A stretch of 64,000 nt of DNA from Anaerolineae bacterium (GTDB lineage: Bacteria > Chloroflexota > Anaerolineae > Aggregatilineales > UBA2796). Shown one piece after another: positions 33,409-41,738 of this stretch; within the stretch, counting starts at the first letter, position 1; every line of letters begins with the position of its first letter. The translations under genes were made by a program, and so were the position numbers. The stretch covers positions 62,001 to 126,000 of the forward strand of contig JAHBVJ010000011.1 of the NCBI GenBank assembly GCA_019637615.1. Reading direction: 5' to 3'. Under the pieces are notes generated by a model that had not been told where the DNA came from, made no database searches, and worked only from the letters and a program-made list of their open reading frames with translations.

Positions 33409-33525
33409 GATAATGTTCCTTATGCCTTTAAGAACGTAATTTTGGAAATGCTCGACTCATCTCGCTGAAGCCATCGACGCCTCAGCAATAATAGTTATTG
33501 GTTTTACACCCACCATTGACACGTG

Positions 33526-34131
33526 TCAATACGTGGACAAAACATCTTCGGATACACGTTGCTGAATGATGGGCCACGTTCCCATCGTGATCAGCATCGC
33601 GCACGCCGACGCCGTGACGAACAGAAACACCCCGCGTGGCAGCAGCAGGCTCACCGCAATCGGGCTTAGCCCCGCGATGAACACCGTGATCGAGCGGATC
33701 GGGTGTGTCGCCATTAGTTTGATCGCCGTGCCGATCAGATCGCGCAGTGGCAGCTCCGTGCTGACCAGCAAAGGCCATACGTACAGATTCGTGAAGATGA
33801 GGACGAGGCCGACAAACGCCGTCACACTCCGCGCCAGCATCGCCATGATGTCCTCGCCCATCTGCCGGAAAATCCAGATATTCAGCACCAGCAGACCGCC
33901 GAGCGCCACATCGATCACCCCGATGATGGTCGCCTTCAACCACAACCGCCGCATCGCGCCGAAGAATTCGGTGAAAATCACCGACGGCTTATTGCGCACC
34001 CGTTTGCCCATTACAGAAAACAACCCCGCCGTAGCGGCGGGGATGGTCACAATCGGCACGAGAAACATGCTCCATAGCAAATTTGCCAGCAGGAAATTCG
34101 CCCATTTCTCCGCCACATCGCGCAGTGTCAA
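33526..34131 (-). CDS. YesL-like DUF624 membrane protein
   Basis: About 201 residues with five or so hydrophobic helices. The start WANFLLANLLWSMFLVPIVT and IPAATAGLFSVMGKRVRN match DUF624/YesL proteins (N-L-L-W then P-x-x-T-x-P-A-x-T-A-x-x-x). In Bacillus, yesL lies in the rhamnogalacturonan-use cluster next to sugar permeases. The preferred start is TTG at 34131, with AGGGA 7 bases upstream and 4 bases after the permease stop. An ATG at 34173 would overlap the permease by 38 bases and add residues without family likeness. Role unknown; probably an accessory of the adjacent importer. Confidence 0.82.
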   Translation of the reverse strand: MTLRDVAEKWANFLLANLLWSMFLVPIVTIPAATAGLFSVMGKRVRNKPSVIFTEFFGAMRRLWLKATIIGVIDVALGGLLVLNIWIFRQMGEDIMAMLARSVTAFVGLVLIFTNLYVWPLLVSTELPLRDLIGTAIKLMATHPIRSITVFIAGLSPIAVSLLLPRGVFLFVTASACAMLITMGTWPIIQQRVSEDVLSTY

Positions 34132-34135
34132 GGCG

Positions 34136-35044
34136 TTATCCCTTGAGTCCGGTCGTGGAGATACCCTCCACAATATAGCGCTGGAAGAAAATGAAGATCA
34201 GGATCACGGGCACCAGCGACACGGTCAGCATAGCGAACACGCCGCCCCAATTGGTCACGCTGCCCGGATCGGAAAACGTTCGCAGTGCCACCGACACCGT
34301 GTACAATTCCGGCTTGTTCAGGTACACCAGTGGCAGCAAGAAATCCTCCCATGTCCAGTAGAACGAGAAGATCGCGGCAGTCACCAGCGCAGGCGTAATT
34401 TGCGGCAGGATGATGTTGAAAAACACCGCCGTCCGGTCAGCGCCATCGATGAACGCCGCTTCATCGAGGTCAATCGGGATCGAGCGGATGAACTGGATGA
34501 TCATGAAGATGAAGAACGCATCGCCGCCCAATCGCGGGATCAGCAGCGGCAGGAACGAGTTGAGCCATCCCATCTTGCTGAAGATGATGTATTGTGGGAT
34601 CAACACTACCTGCGACGGCAGCATCAACGTGACAAGCATCACGGCGAACCAGAAGTTGCGCCCCACGAATTTCAGCCGTGCGAAGGCATACGCGACCACC
34701 GCCGAACTCAGCACGCTAAATAGCGTCCCGACGCCCGCGTAAATAAACGAGTTTTTGAAAAATGTCGCGAAGCTAAGGCCACCAAAACCGCGCCACCCTT
34801 CGATGTAATTTTGGATGCGCAGTTCACGCGGGATCAGCGAATTCACGTTCGTCCAGATTTCGTCCGGTGCTTTGAACGAACTGGCGACCAACCATGCCAC
34901 TGGATACAGCATCACGATGGCAATCGCCAGCACGAAACTGTGATACAAAATGCTGCGGAACAATTTGGCACGGTCATGCCTGCGTTTCATGGCTGCTGCA
35001 TCATTGAAAGCAACATTTTGCAGCGTGGTTTGTTGAGTAGCCAT
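34136..35044 (-). CDS. ABC sugar transporter permease, MalG/UgpE type
   Basis: A 302-residue inner-membrane subunit with about six helices. The first is LFRSILYHSFVLAIAIVMLY followed by PVAWLVASSFKAPDEIW. The EAA loop reads IDLDEAAFIDGADRTAVFF with the G and flanking residues that contact the ATPase. It ends VEGISTTGLKG, the usual MalG-type tail. Its ATG overlaps the upstream permease stop (TGATG), so the open frame to 35134 is not used. No ATPase gene is in the cluster, so a shared MsmK-type ATPase elsewhere must energise it, as in many such loci. Confidence 0.95.
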   Translation of the reverse strand: MATQQTTLQNVAFNDAAAMKRRHDRAKLFRSILYHSFVLAIAIVMLYPVAWLVASSFKAPDEIWTNVNSLIPRELRIQNYIEGWRGFGGLSFATFFKNSFIYAGVGTLFSVLSSAVVAYAFARLKFVGRNFWFAVMLVTLMLPSQVVLIPQYIIFSKMGWLNSFLPLLIPRLGGDAFFIFMIIQFIRSIPIDLDEAAFIDGADRTAVFFNIILPQITPALVTAAIFSFYWTWEDFLLPLVYLNKPELYTVSVALRTFSDPGSVTNWGGVFAMLTVSLVPVILIFIFFQRYIVEGISTTGLKG

Positions 35045-36018
35045 CAGCCTTCCTTCGTTTCGTAAAAGACCCAGAACGACGATAATTTGAAGCTGATAAA
35101 CGTCAAAACCGCGATAATGATCAGCAGTACCCACGCCATTGCCGATGCGTAGCCCATCTGGAACGTGGTGAAAGCACGGTTATACAGATACAGCGAGTAA
35201 AACAAGTTGGTATCCAGCGGGTTGCCTGTGCCGCTCGTGACGATGAAGGCTTGCGTGAACACGCGGAAACCGCTGATCACCTGCATGATCAAGTTGAAGA
35301 AGATGATCGGCGTCAACAGCGGCAGCGTCACGCGGAAAAATTTACTGAACCCGTTCGCGCCGTCAATCGAAGCCGCTTCGTACAATTCCGATGGGATATT
35401 GCGCAGCCCCGCGAGGAAAATCAACATCGGGGAACCGAACTGCCACACGGCCAATAAGATCAGTGTCCAGAATGCGATCTTCGGGTTGCCTAGCCATCCG
35501 ACCTTTTCGATGCCCATCGCCATCAAAATCCCGTTGATCAGGCCATCGACGCCGAATAACTGCCGCCACATCACCGCCACGGCAACACTCCCACCGATGA
35601 TCGAAGGGATGTAATACGCGGCGCGGTACCAATATACGCCGCGACGATAGGAATTCAGCAGCATCGCCACCATCAGCGCGAAGGCCAACCGCAGCGGCAC
35701 CGCGATCCCCACATAGCGGAACGTCGCCACCACGGAACGCCAGTAGCGCGGGTCTTCAAAAAACATCCGCTTGAAGTTATCCAGCCCGATGAAATTAGCC
35801 GTGCCAAGGATGTCATAGTCGGTGAATGCCAGCACCAGCGAGATTGCCATCGGCACTAAGGCGAATAACAAAAAGCCAAGTAGCCACGGCGAAACGAATA
35901 AATAGCCCACCAGATTGCTTTGCTTAAAATCTTTACGTTTACGCGGGGTCGAGCGTGGTATGGCAATGCTGTCGTCGGCAGTGCCGGGTCTTGGTACGGC
36001 GGCGGCGGGCTTATCCAT
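35044..36018 (-). CDS. ABC sugar transporter permease, MalF/UgpA type
   Basis: A 324-residue inner-membrane subunit. A 30-residue cytosolic start is followed by LVGYLFVSPWLLGFLLFALV, then helices to the C-terminus. The EAA loop is IPSELYEAASIDGANGFSKF. AGGA lies about 9 bases before the ATG. It pairs with the following permease by a one-base stop/start overlap and is separated by 231 bases holding strong hairpins from the solute-binding gene upstream. In family terms it imports oligosaccharides, here probably oligogalacturonides or related pectin fragments. Confidence 0.95.
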   Translation of the reverse strand: MDKPAAAVPRPGTADDSIAIPRSTPRKRKDFKQSNLVGYLFVSPWLLGFLLFALVPMAISLVLAFTDYDILGTANFIGLDNFKRMFFEDPRYWRSVVATFRYVGIAVPLRLAFALMVAMLLNSYRRGVYWYRAAYYIPSIIGGSVAVAVMWRQLFGVDGLINGILMAMGIEKVGWLGNPKIAFWTLILLAVWQFGSPMLIFLAGLRNIPSELYEAASIDGANGFSKFFRVTLPLLTPIIFFNLIMQVISGFRVFTQAFIVTSGTGNPLDTNLFYSLYLYNRAFTTFQMGYASAMAWVLLIIIAVLTFISFKLSSFWVFYETKEG

Positions 36019-36175
36019 AGTGTCGTTATCCTAAACTCTTTGACAAAAAAATTAAGTCGGTTCGTTCACGGTTGGGTATTCCTGCGCCGTGTACTGTACT
36101 ATTCGGAACGCAGCGGTTAACCCGCTACATCCCACTTCCTACATTGTAGTACAGTTTTGGAATCCTTAACGCTAA

Positions 36176-36234
36176 GACGGCGGCACCCAGACGTAGAGGC
36201 GTGTATTGGCACGCCCCTATCAGAGTCCGCCGTC
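36176..36234 (-). promoter_or_regulatory. Nested hairpins between binding-protein and permease genes
   Basis: GACGGCGG (36176-36183) pairs with CCGCCGTC (36227-36234), and inside it GGCGTG (36198-36203) pairs with CACGCC (36210-36215). The structure begins 15 bases after the solute-binding-protein stop on the minus strand. Such inter-cistronic stem-loops stabilise the upstream message or partly stop transcription, raising binding protein over permease. A second purpose as a full terminator is possible, but no U-tract was seen. Confidence 0.65.
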
Positions 36235-36249
36235 AAAACGTAAGACGGA

Positions 36250-37533
36250 TTACTTCTTGTTCTTCGCGAGGATTTCTTCGGCACCCTTACGGAACGTGGC
36301 GACGCCCTCTTCCACCGAGATTTGTTCATACAGCACAGGCTGTACGAATTGCGGCGTGTAGACATTGTTCAAGATGTCCGAGAAGCCGGGAGGATCAGGG
36401 GGGAAGATCGGGCTGGCAAGCGTCTCAACCTTGGCTAAGAAGCTGAACGTTTCCTTGCCGACGGTATCCAACGTGGGCAGCAGATGGTCGCGTACAGTGG
36501 AGGCCACTGGCACGCCGCGCTCGCCGCCGAGGACATCGTTGGCTTCGTTATCGTTGGTGAAGTAGTTGATGATCTTGGCAGCTTCTTCAGGGTTCTTGCA
36601 CGAAGCCGTGATCGAGAAGAACTGCGATGGCTTCAGGTAATTTTCGGCCTTCCCGCCTTCTGGACGGGGCAGCGTGTGCAGGATGAAGTGACGGTCAGCA
36701 CCAGCGGCGGTGAAGATCGCGACCACTTGATTGCTCCACTGATAGCGCATCGCTTCCTTACCAGTCACCAGCGGCGATTGTTCCATGCTCTGGTTGGTGA
36801 ACTGGGCGGCTTCTTCTTGGTTAGCAATCGCGCCCGCCTTTTGCAAGCGCAGGATCATGTTGTAGTACTCGATCAACGGCTGGTCATCCGTGTAACCGAG
36901 CGCGGTGCCGTCGTCGGTGAAGGGGTTCTTACCGAGCGCGACATACAGCGACTTCCACAGTTGCACGTCTTCCAAACCGGTCGAAAGTGCCCAGATGCCG
37001 AGCTTTTCGTGCAGTTTCAGCGCGATGTCTTCGAAGTCTTTCCACGTCCAGTCATCGGCGGGGATGTCGATGCCAGCCTTCGCGAACGCATCGGTATCGA
37101 TGATGATCGATTGCGAGTTGCTGCCGAGGCTCAACGCGTAGTAGTGGTCGCCCACTTTGCCGCTGTCCAGCACGCCCTGCGAAATGTTGCTCACATCGAT
37201 GCCGCTCTTATAGGCGTCATCCAAGGGCATCAGCAAACCACGGTTCGCCCACTCAGCGACGTAGGCATAGTCTTGCTGCATGATGCAAGGCAGTTCATTG
37301 CCAGCCGCTTGTGTATTCAGTTTTGTCCAATAGTCATTGAAATTGGCGTATTCGTAAGTAATTTTCACGCCGGGGTTAGCGGCTTCATACATCTCGATGA
37401 CCTTGATGGTACGGTCATGTCGATTTTGTGATCCCCACCACGTCATATGCAGTTCAGTTTGCGCTTGGCTTGGTTTGACGAAGGCTAAGGCCAACATCAA
37501 CGCGAGGATCACTGCTAAAATAGACTTTCTCAT
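36250..37533 (-). CDS. Extracellular solute-binding protein, family 1 (sugar ABC importer)
   Basis: A 427-residue exported binding protein. The signal peptide MRKSILAVILALMLALAFVK ends PSQAQ with an Ala-x-Ala-like cleavage site and no lipobox Cys. The mature part begins TELHMTWWGSQNRHDRTIKV, then YEAANPGVKITYEYANFNDY, the usual type-1 fold with later ALSTGLEDVQLWKSLYVALG and AAKIINYFTNDNEANDVLGG motifs. GGGAGG lies before the ATG. It is the first gene of the minus-strand operon and so sits next to the control region at 37534-37833. The absence of a lipobox is unusual for a binding protein of a single-membrane cell, which would need another tether. Confidence 0.95.
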   Translation of the reverse strand: MRKSILAVILALMLALAFVKPSQAQTELHMTWWGSQNRHDRTIKVIEMYEAANPGVKITYEYANFNDYWTKLNTQAAGNELPCIMQQDYAYVAEWANRGLLMPLDDAYKSGIDVSNISQGVLDSGKVGDHYYALSLGSNSQSIIIDTDAFAKAGIDIPADDWTWKDFEDIALKLHEKLGIWALSTGLEDVQLWKSLYVALGKNPFTDDGTALGYTDDQPLIEYYNMILRLQKAGAIANQEEAAQFTNQSMEQSPLVTGKEAMRYQWSNQVVAIFTAAGADRHFILHTLPRPEGGKAENYLKPSQFFSITASCKNPEEAAKIINYFTNDNEANDVLGGERGVPVASTVRDHLLPTLDTVGKETFSFLAKVETLASPIFPPDPPGFSDILNNVYTPQFVQPVLYEQISVEEGVATFRKGAEEILAKNKK

Positions 37534-37712
37534 AAACGACCTCCCAATCGAGCGAACTATTCTTCTTATTTTTGGATACGACAGGCTGAGTTCAGCCGAT
37601 GTTCAGCAAATAGACGCTGTGCTTTACTCCTTTTGAGCGTGTACGCTCTAATCTAACGACATTGCCGTTTGAACCGGGTGTTACATCGGGTACCTTATTG
37701 CACTGGCATCCA

Positions 37713-37728
37713 ATATCATATATGATAT
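37713..37728. promoter_or_regulatory. Palindromic operator candidate between divergent sugar operons
   Basis: ATATCATATATGATAT is a perfect 16-bp palindrome in the 300-base gap between the binding-protein operon (minus) and the flavin oxidoreductase gene (plus). A symmetric AT-rich site in a divergent control region fits a GntR- or LacI-type repressor governing both directions. No regulator gene lies nearby. The rest of the gap shows no other feature. Confidence 0.55.
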
Positions 37729-37833
37729 GTGGGAAATCAAAAAATGCAAGTGATCGATTGGCGAATTTAAAATTACCGTCTCCCGACTCTTCGCGGTCGC
37801 GTGCAACTTAAGCCTTTTTTGGGGAGGAACAAC

Positions 37834-39309
37834 ATGCAATATCGTCGCGTTGCTCAACTGCGGACAGTCGAGGAATTACGCACTTATATTGATAGTCTTG
37901 GAATTCACTTAGAATTTGATCCGGACGTTCAATCTGGCCCATCCTCGCCCCTCGCGCAGCCTACCCACGTACATAACCTGCGGATCGGAAATCGGTTTGC
38001 CATTTTGCCGATGGAAGGCTGGGACGCTGCTCCCGATGGACAGCCAACCGACTTGGTAAAACGCCGTTGGGAACGCTTCGGTCAGAGTGGAGCCAAGCTG
38101 ATCTGGGGCTGTGAAGCGGTCGCTGTCCGCCATGACGGACGCGCCAACCCGAACCAACTCGTTATCAACACGGATACTGCCGAAAACATCGCGGTGCTGC
38201 GTTCCGCGCTTGTCAATACGCACAAAGAGCACTACGGCGGCACGGACGATCTCGTAGTCGGCCTCCAACTCACGCATTCTGGGCGCTTTGCTCGTCCCAA
38301 CGACAAATATCAACTAGAGTCGAAAATTCTCTACCACCATCCCTTGCTCGATGACAAGTACAAACTACCATCCCATACGCCCTTACTCACCGATGACGAA
38401 ATTGCCGCGCTCATTGAGGATTTTGTCAAAGCGGCGGTCTTGGCGCAGCAAGCGGGCTTCCAATTCGTAGATATTAAGCATTGTCATGGCTACCTCGGTC
38501 ACGAATTCTTGAGTGCTCGGCAGCGCGATGGTCGCTATGGCGGCAGTTTCGAGAACCGCACCCGCTTCCTGCGCGAGATCGTGGCAGGGATTCGCGATAA
38601 AGCGCCGGGGCTGCATATCGGTGTGCGCCTGAGCGCCTTCGACTTGATTCCCTTCCGTCCCAATCTGAATGGCATTGGGGAGGCCGAGACGTGGAATGTA
38701 GGTTCCTACGATTACACCTTCGGCGGCGACAGCACGGGCACGGGCATCGATCTGACCGAACCGCGCGCCTTCCTCGATCTATTGTTGGCGCTCGATGTGC
38801 GCATGGTATGCATCACGGGCGGCAGTCCATACTACAATCCGCATATTCAACGCCCCGCCCTCTTCCCGCCTTCGGATGGTTACTTGCCGCCGGAAGATCC
38901 CTTGGCGGGCGTGGCACGTCAGATCGATGTGGTGGCGCAGCTCAAACAGCACCGCCCTGAACTGCTTTTTGTCGGTTCCGGCTATTCCTATTTGCAAGAT
39001 TGGCTGCCCAACGTCGCGCAGTACGAAGTCCGTCGCCAGCATACCGATCTCGTCGGCATCGGGCGGATGGTGCTCACCTACCCCGATATGGTACATGATG
39101 TGTTGACGGGTAACCTCTTGCAGCGCAAGCGCATCTGCCGCACCTTCAGCGATTGCACCACCGCGCCCCGTCACGGCATGGTATCCGGTTGCTATCCGTT
39201 AGATAATTTCTACAAAGCGCGTCCCGAAGCCAAAGCCCTGACGCAATTGAAGAAAGAGCAAAAAATCTCATCGCCAGATGCGGATGTCGAAACGCTGTCA
39301 ACCGAATGA
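37834..39309 (+). CDS. NADH:flavin oxidoreductase, Old Yellow Enzyme family
   Basis: An FMN-binding TIM-barrel enzyme of 491 residues. FAILPMEGWDAAPDGQPTD replaces the usual N-terminal P-M loop, LTHSGRFA carries the active-site His-Ser, FVDIKHCHGYLGHEFLSARQ with RDGRYGGSFENRTRFLREIV is the family signature, and VGSGYSYLQDWLPN with GIGRMVLTYPD binds FMN phosphate. A C-terminal segment ICRTFSDCTTAPRHGMVSGC has Cys residues placed like an incomplete iron-sulphur binding region of dienoyl-CoA-reductase types. The strong GGGGAGG decides the ATG at 37834. It is divergent from the sugar import operon. The substrate is unknown; it is an unexpected enzyme for a uronate locus. Confidence 0.88.
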   Translation: MQYRRVAQLRTVEELRTYIDSLGIHLEFDPDVQSGPSSPLAQPTHVHNLRIGNRFAILPMEGWDAAPDGQPTDLVKRRWERFGQSGAKLIWGCEAVAVRHDGRANPNQLVINTDTAENIAVLRSALVNTHKEHYGGTDDLVVGLQLTHSGRFARPNDKYQLESKILYHHPLLDDKYKLPSHTPLLTDDEIAALIEDFVKAAVLAQQAGFQFVDIKHCHGYLGHEFLSARQRDGRYGGSFENRTRFLREIVAGIRDKAPGLHIGVRLSAFDLIPFRPNLNGIGEAETWNVGSYDYTFGGDSTGTGIDLTEPRAFLDLLLALDVRMVCITGGSPYYNPHIQRPALFPPSDGYLPPEDPLAGVARQIDVVAQLKQHRPELLFVGSGYSYLQDWLPNVAQYEVRRQHTDLVGIGRMVLTYPDMVHDVLTGNLLQRKRICRTFSDCTTAPRHGMVSGCYPLDNFYKARPEAKALTQLKKEQKISSPDADVETLSTE

Positions 39310-39334
39310 ATCGCTGTTGGTTAGCCTATCAACC

Positions 39335-39360
39335 TCCCTCTAAATGGCAATGGAGAGGGA
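39335..39360. repeat. REP-like inverted repeat
   Basis: TCCCTCT (39335-39341) and AGAGGGA (39354-39360) flank a 12-base loop, followed by CTGAGGGTGAGG. This CCCTCTCC...GGAGAGGGA...GGGTGAGG layout is a dispersed intergenic palindrome found in many bacterial genomes. It lies 25 bases after the flavin oxidoreductase stop and may also end its transcript. Confidence 0.45.
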
Positions 39361-39601
39361 CTGAGGGTGAGGCTGTTTTTCGTTCGCCAGCACTACCAAG
39401 ATCAGGGTATTCAATGGCGTAACGCCGGCTCACGCTGAAATTGCAGAACATCATAGAACTATAGAACGTAAATTTGGCTGACAAATGTAAGGATGTTCAG
39501 GTTCAAAAACAGGTTGTATGATACGTTCACAAGGTAGATAACGCGGTTAGGCAAAGGGTGTTTGAGCATGGAAAGCAGAGACCAATACACATCGAAGTTC
39601 G

Positions 39602-39724
39602 GCCTGTTTTTGCCTGTTATCGCCTGTTAATTGCCTGATCTTCTCGGTTCAGGATGGCTCATCTGAGCATAAAATATCAATTGCCTGTTGTTTTGCCTGT
39701 TATATCAGGCAGATCAGGCAAAAC
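39602..39724. repeat. Clustered GCCTGTT words ending in a perfect hairpin
   Basis: The word GCCTGTT occurs at 39602, 39612, 39622, 39683 and 39695, with a GCCTGAT variant at 39633, then CAGGC in reverse orientation at 39706 and 39715. GTTTTGCCTG (39690-39699) and CAGGCAAAAC (39715-39724) form a perfect 10-bp stem with a 15-base loop. The remaining intergenic sequence from 39310 to 40014 (about 700 bases) holds no supported gene. Confidence 0.6.
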
Positions 39725-40014
39725 AGGGCTTCCACTGAAACCTAGGCGCTTCGTCATCAATATTCGTGAAATCATCGTGACACAAACATCAGATGTCCAA
39801 TTCGCAAATCAAGAGTCGTTAACCACGAGGCACAAGCAATGCTTCTAGCCGCCAACCAATCGATCCTCCCATCATCAAACGACGCTCGCATCTTGAATGC
39901 ACTGAGCACGCACCCCTTGGCACCTAGCACTATCGCCCCGATGATCCCGCCCGCCGCAGCCAACGGGATCAGTTCTGGGATCATTCCACTGGCACACAGG
40001 GAGGAATGCCGCTG

Positions 40015-41133
40015 ATGAACACCTATCGTATCGCCATCATCGGCACTGGAGCCTCCATCAACAACCACGTCGAAGCCATCCGCGCCGTCGGGGATCGTGT
40101 GCAGGTCGTCGCGGCGGTGGATGTAGACGAAGCGCGCGTCAAAGCCTTCGCGGATAAGTTCACCGTGCCACGCTATTTCACCGACGCCGCCGACATGCTC
40201 GCCGCCGTAAAACCCGATCTCGTCCATATCGTCACGCCGCCCGCCACCCATATGCCGCTTGCCATCCAATGCTTGGAGGCAGGCGCGTGGGTCTACTGCG
40301 AAAAGCCGTTATGCCGTTCGCTAGCCGAGTTCGACCAGATCACGCAGGCCGAGCAGCGTACTGGGCGTTACCTGAGCACGGTCTTCCAGTGGCGCTTCGG
40401 TTCCGCCGCGCAGCATCTCAAACGCCTGATCGCTGCCAACCAGCTAGGGCGTTTCCTCGTCGGCAACTGTCACACGCTCTGGTATCGCAACGCGGCCTAC
40501 TATCAAGTGCCGTGGCGCGGCAAGTGGAGCACCGAAAGCGGTGGCCCCACCACCACGCTCGGCATCCACCTGATGGACTTGTTTCTATGGTTGGTGGATG
40601 AATGGGCAGAAGTCACCGCCATCACGGGCACGCTTGACCGCCAGATCGAGGTCGAAGATGTCTCGATGGCGCTCGTCCGCTTTCAAGATGGCAGCCTTGG
40701 TAATATCGTCAACAGTGCCCTCTCGCCTCGCCAAGAATCGCACCTCCGCCTCGATTTTCAGCAGGCCACGGTCGAGGTCAATACGCTCTATCGCTACACC
40801 AACGTCAATTGGCGCTGCACCCCGCTCGACAGCGAAGGCGAAGCGTCGGGCGCGCTGGCAAGCTGGCGCGGTCTCGATCAAGATGTGATGGGTTCGCACG
40901 GCGTCCAACTTGCCCAAATTCTCGACAGCATGGATCGCGGCGAACGCCCGCCCGTCAGCGGCCTTGAAGGACGCCGCATCATCGAATTCATCGCCAGTCT
41001 CTACAAATCCGCCCTGACAGGGCGCAGCGTCCAGCGCGGCTCTATCGGCTCCGACGACCCGTTTTACCACGCCATGAATGGTGAACCATATTCGGTCACA
41101 TCGCCTAATGCAGCGAACAACACGACACGCTAA
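40015..41133 (+). CDS. Gfo/Idh/MocA-family oxidoreductase
   Basis: A 372-residue NAD(P)-dependent sugar dehydrogenase of usual length. YRIAIIGTGASINNHVEAIR is the Rossmann loop, VVAAVDVDEARVKAFADKF the second strand, HIVTPPATHMPLAIQCLEAG and WVYCEKPLCRSLAEFDQ the family Lys region, and the C-terminal domain includes GPTTTLGIHLMDLFLWLVDE with the catalytic-region His. GGAGG lies 10 bases before the ATG at 40015; the ATG at 40006 is too close to it. It is the second dehydrogenase of this region and lies 705 bases after the flavin oxidoreductase. It has limited likeness to the other copy, so they are not recent duplicates. Confidence 0.92.
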   Translation: MNTYRIAIIGTGASINNHVEAIRAVGDRVQVVAAVDVDEARVKAFADKFTVPRYFTDAADMLAAVKPDLVHIVTPPATHMPLAIQCLEAGAWVYCEKPLCRSLAEFDQITQAEQRTGRYLSTVFQWRFGSAAQHLKRLIAANQLGRFLVGNCHTLWYRNAAYYQVPWRGKWSTESGGPTTTLGIHLMDLFLWLVDEWAEVTAITGTLDRQIEVEDVSMALVRFQDGSLGNIVNSALSPRQESHLRLDFQQATVEVNTLYRYTNVNWRCTPLDSEGEASGALASWRGLDQDVMGSHGVQLAQILDSMDRGERPPVSGLEGRRIIEFIASLYKSALTGRSVQRGSIGSDDPFYHAMNGEPYSVTSPNAANNTTR

Positions 41134-41170
41134 ACTAATCGACATCTATCAATATATAGGACGGCTGACG

Positions 41171-41626
41171 ATGAATACGCAAGACAGTCAATTGGTGATT
41201 AGGCTGGCGCACAGCGATGAGCAAGAAACAGCGGCGATCTACAATCTGCTGGCAGAAACCCATTTGCCGCCGGATGGCCTCAGCGATCACCTCCACACGC
41301 TGTTCGTCGCCTGCCACGAAAATACCATCGTCGGCTCCGCAGGGCTGGAAATGTACGGCAGCGCGGCGTTGCTGCGTTCCGTTGCGGTCAGTCCGAATGT
41401 CCAGCGTCAAGGGCTTGGTCACAAGCTGACCGAAGCCGCGCTCACCTATGCTAGGCAGCAGGGCGTCGAGGAAATCTATCTGCTGACGGAAACCGCCGCC
41501 GCGTTCTTCCCGCGTTTTGGCTTCGTCCCGACCACGCGCGCGGATGTTCCCGACTCCGTCAAACAGTCCGTCGAATTCACCACAGCCTGCCCGCAGTCCG
41601 CGCTTGCGATGAAACTGCAATACTGA
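41171..41626 (+). CDS. GNAT N-acetyltransferase, ArsN2-like
   Basis: A 151-residue acetyl-CoA-dependent transferase. LLAETHLPPDGLSDHLHTLF and VACHENTIVGSAGLEMYGSA form the first half; LLRSVAVSPNVQRQGLGHKL is the acetyl-CoA loop (R/Q-x-x-G-x-G); IYLLTETAAAFFPRFGFVPT and a final EFTTACPQSALAMKLQY complete it. The LLRS-V-A, LLT-x-TA-x-x-FF-x-R-x-G-F and F-x-x-x-CP-x-S-A pattern matches ArsN2-type proteins, which in related arsenic loci acetylate organoarsenicals; here this is by likeness only. AGGA lies 10 bases before 41171. Confidence 0.85.
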   Translation: MNTQDSQLVIRLAHSDEQETAAIYNLLAETHLPPDGLSDHLHTLFVACHENTIVGSAGLEMYGSAALLRSVAVSPNVQRQGLGHKLTEAALTYARQQGVEEIYLLTETAAAFFPRFGFVPTTRADVPDSVKQSVEFTTACPQSALAMKLQY

Positions 41627-41660
41627 ATCACTACATTGTCAACAAAATATCAAGGTGGTC

Positions 41661-41693
41661 GTTACGGCTTTTGAACTTCCCACAAGCCGTAAC
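41661..41693 (+). terminator. Hairpin after the acetyltransferase gene
   Basis: GTTACGGCTT (41661-41670) and AAGCCGTAAC (41684-41693) form a perfect 10-bp stem with a 13-base loop, 35 bases after the acetyltransferase stop. It is followed by TTGATCC rather than a U-run. Confidence 0.6.
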
Positions 41694-41738
41694 TTGATCC
41701 ACAATGGAGGGAAGCGATTATTGAATTGATGAGCCGTT

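Noticed and set aside
33566..34723. A 385-codon plus-strand open frame opposite the YesL-like and permease genes
   Set aside because: It lies fully antisense to two well-supported membrane-protein genes, has no ribosome site and gives a low-complexity Arg/His-rich product, as expected from the reverse strand of GC-rich genes.
36484..37431. A 315-codon plus-strand open frame opposite the solute-binding protein gene
   Set aside because: Antisense shadow. The minus-strand gene has a signal peptide, a strong ribosome site and family motifs, while this frame has none.
39602..39724. Possible CRISPR array
   Set aside because: The repeated word is only 7 bases, spacing is irregular after the first three copies, and no cas genes are present.
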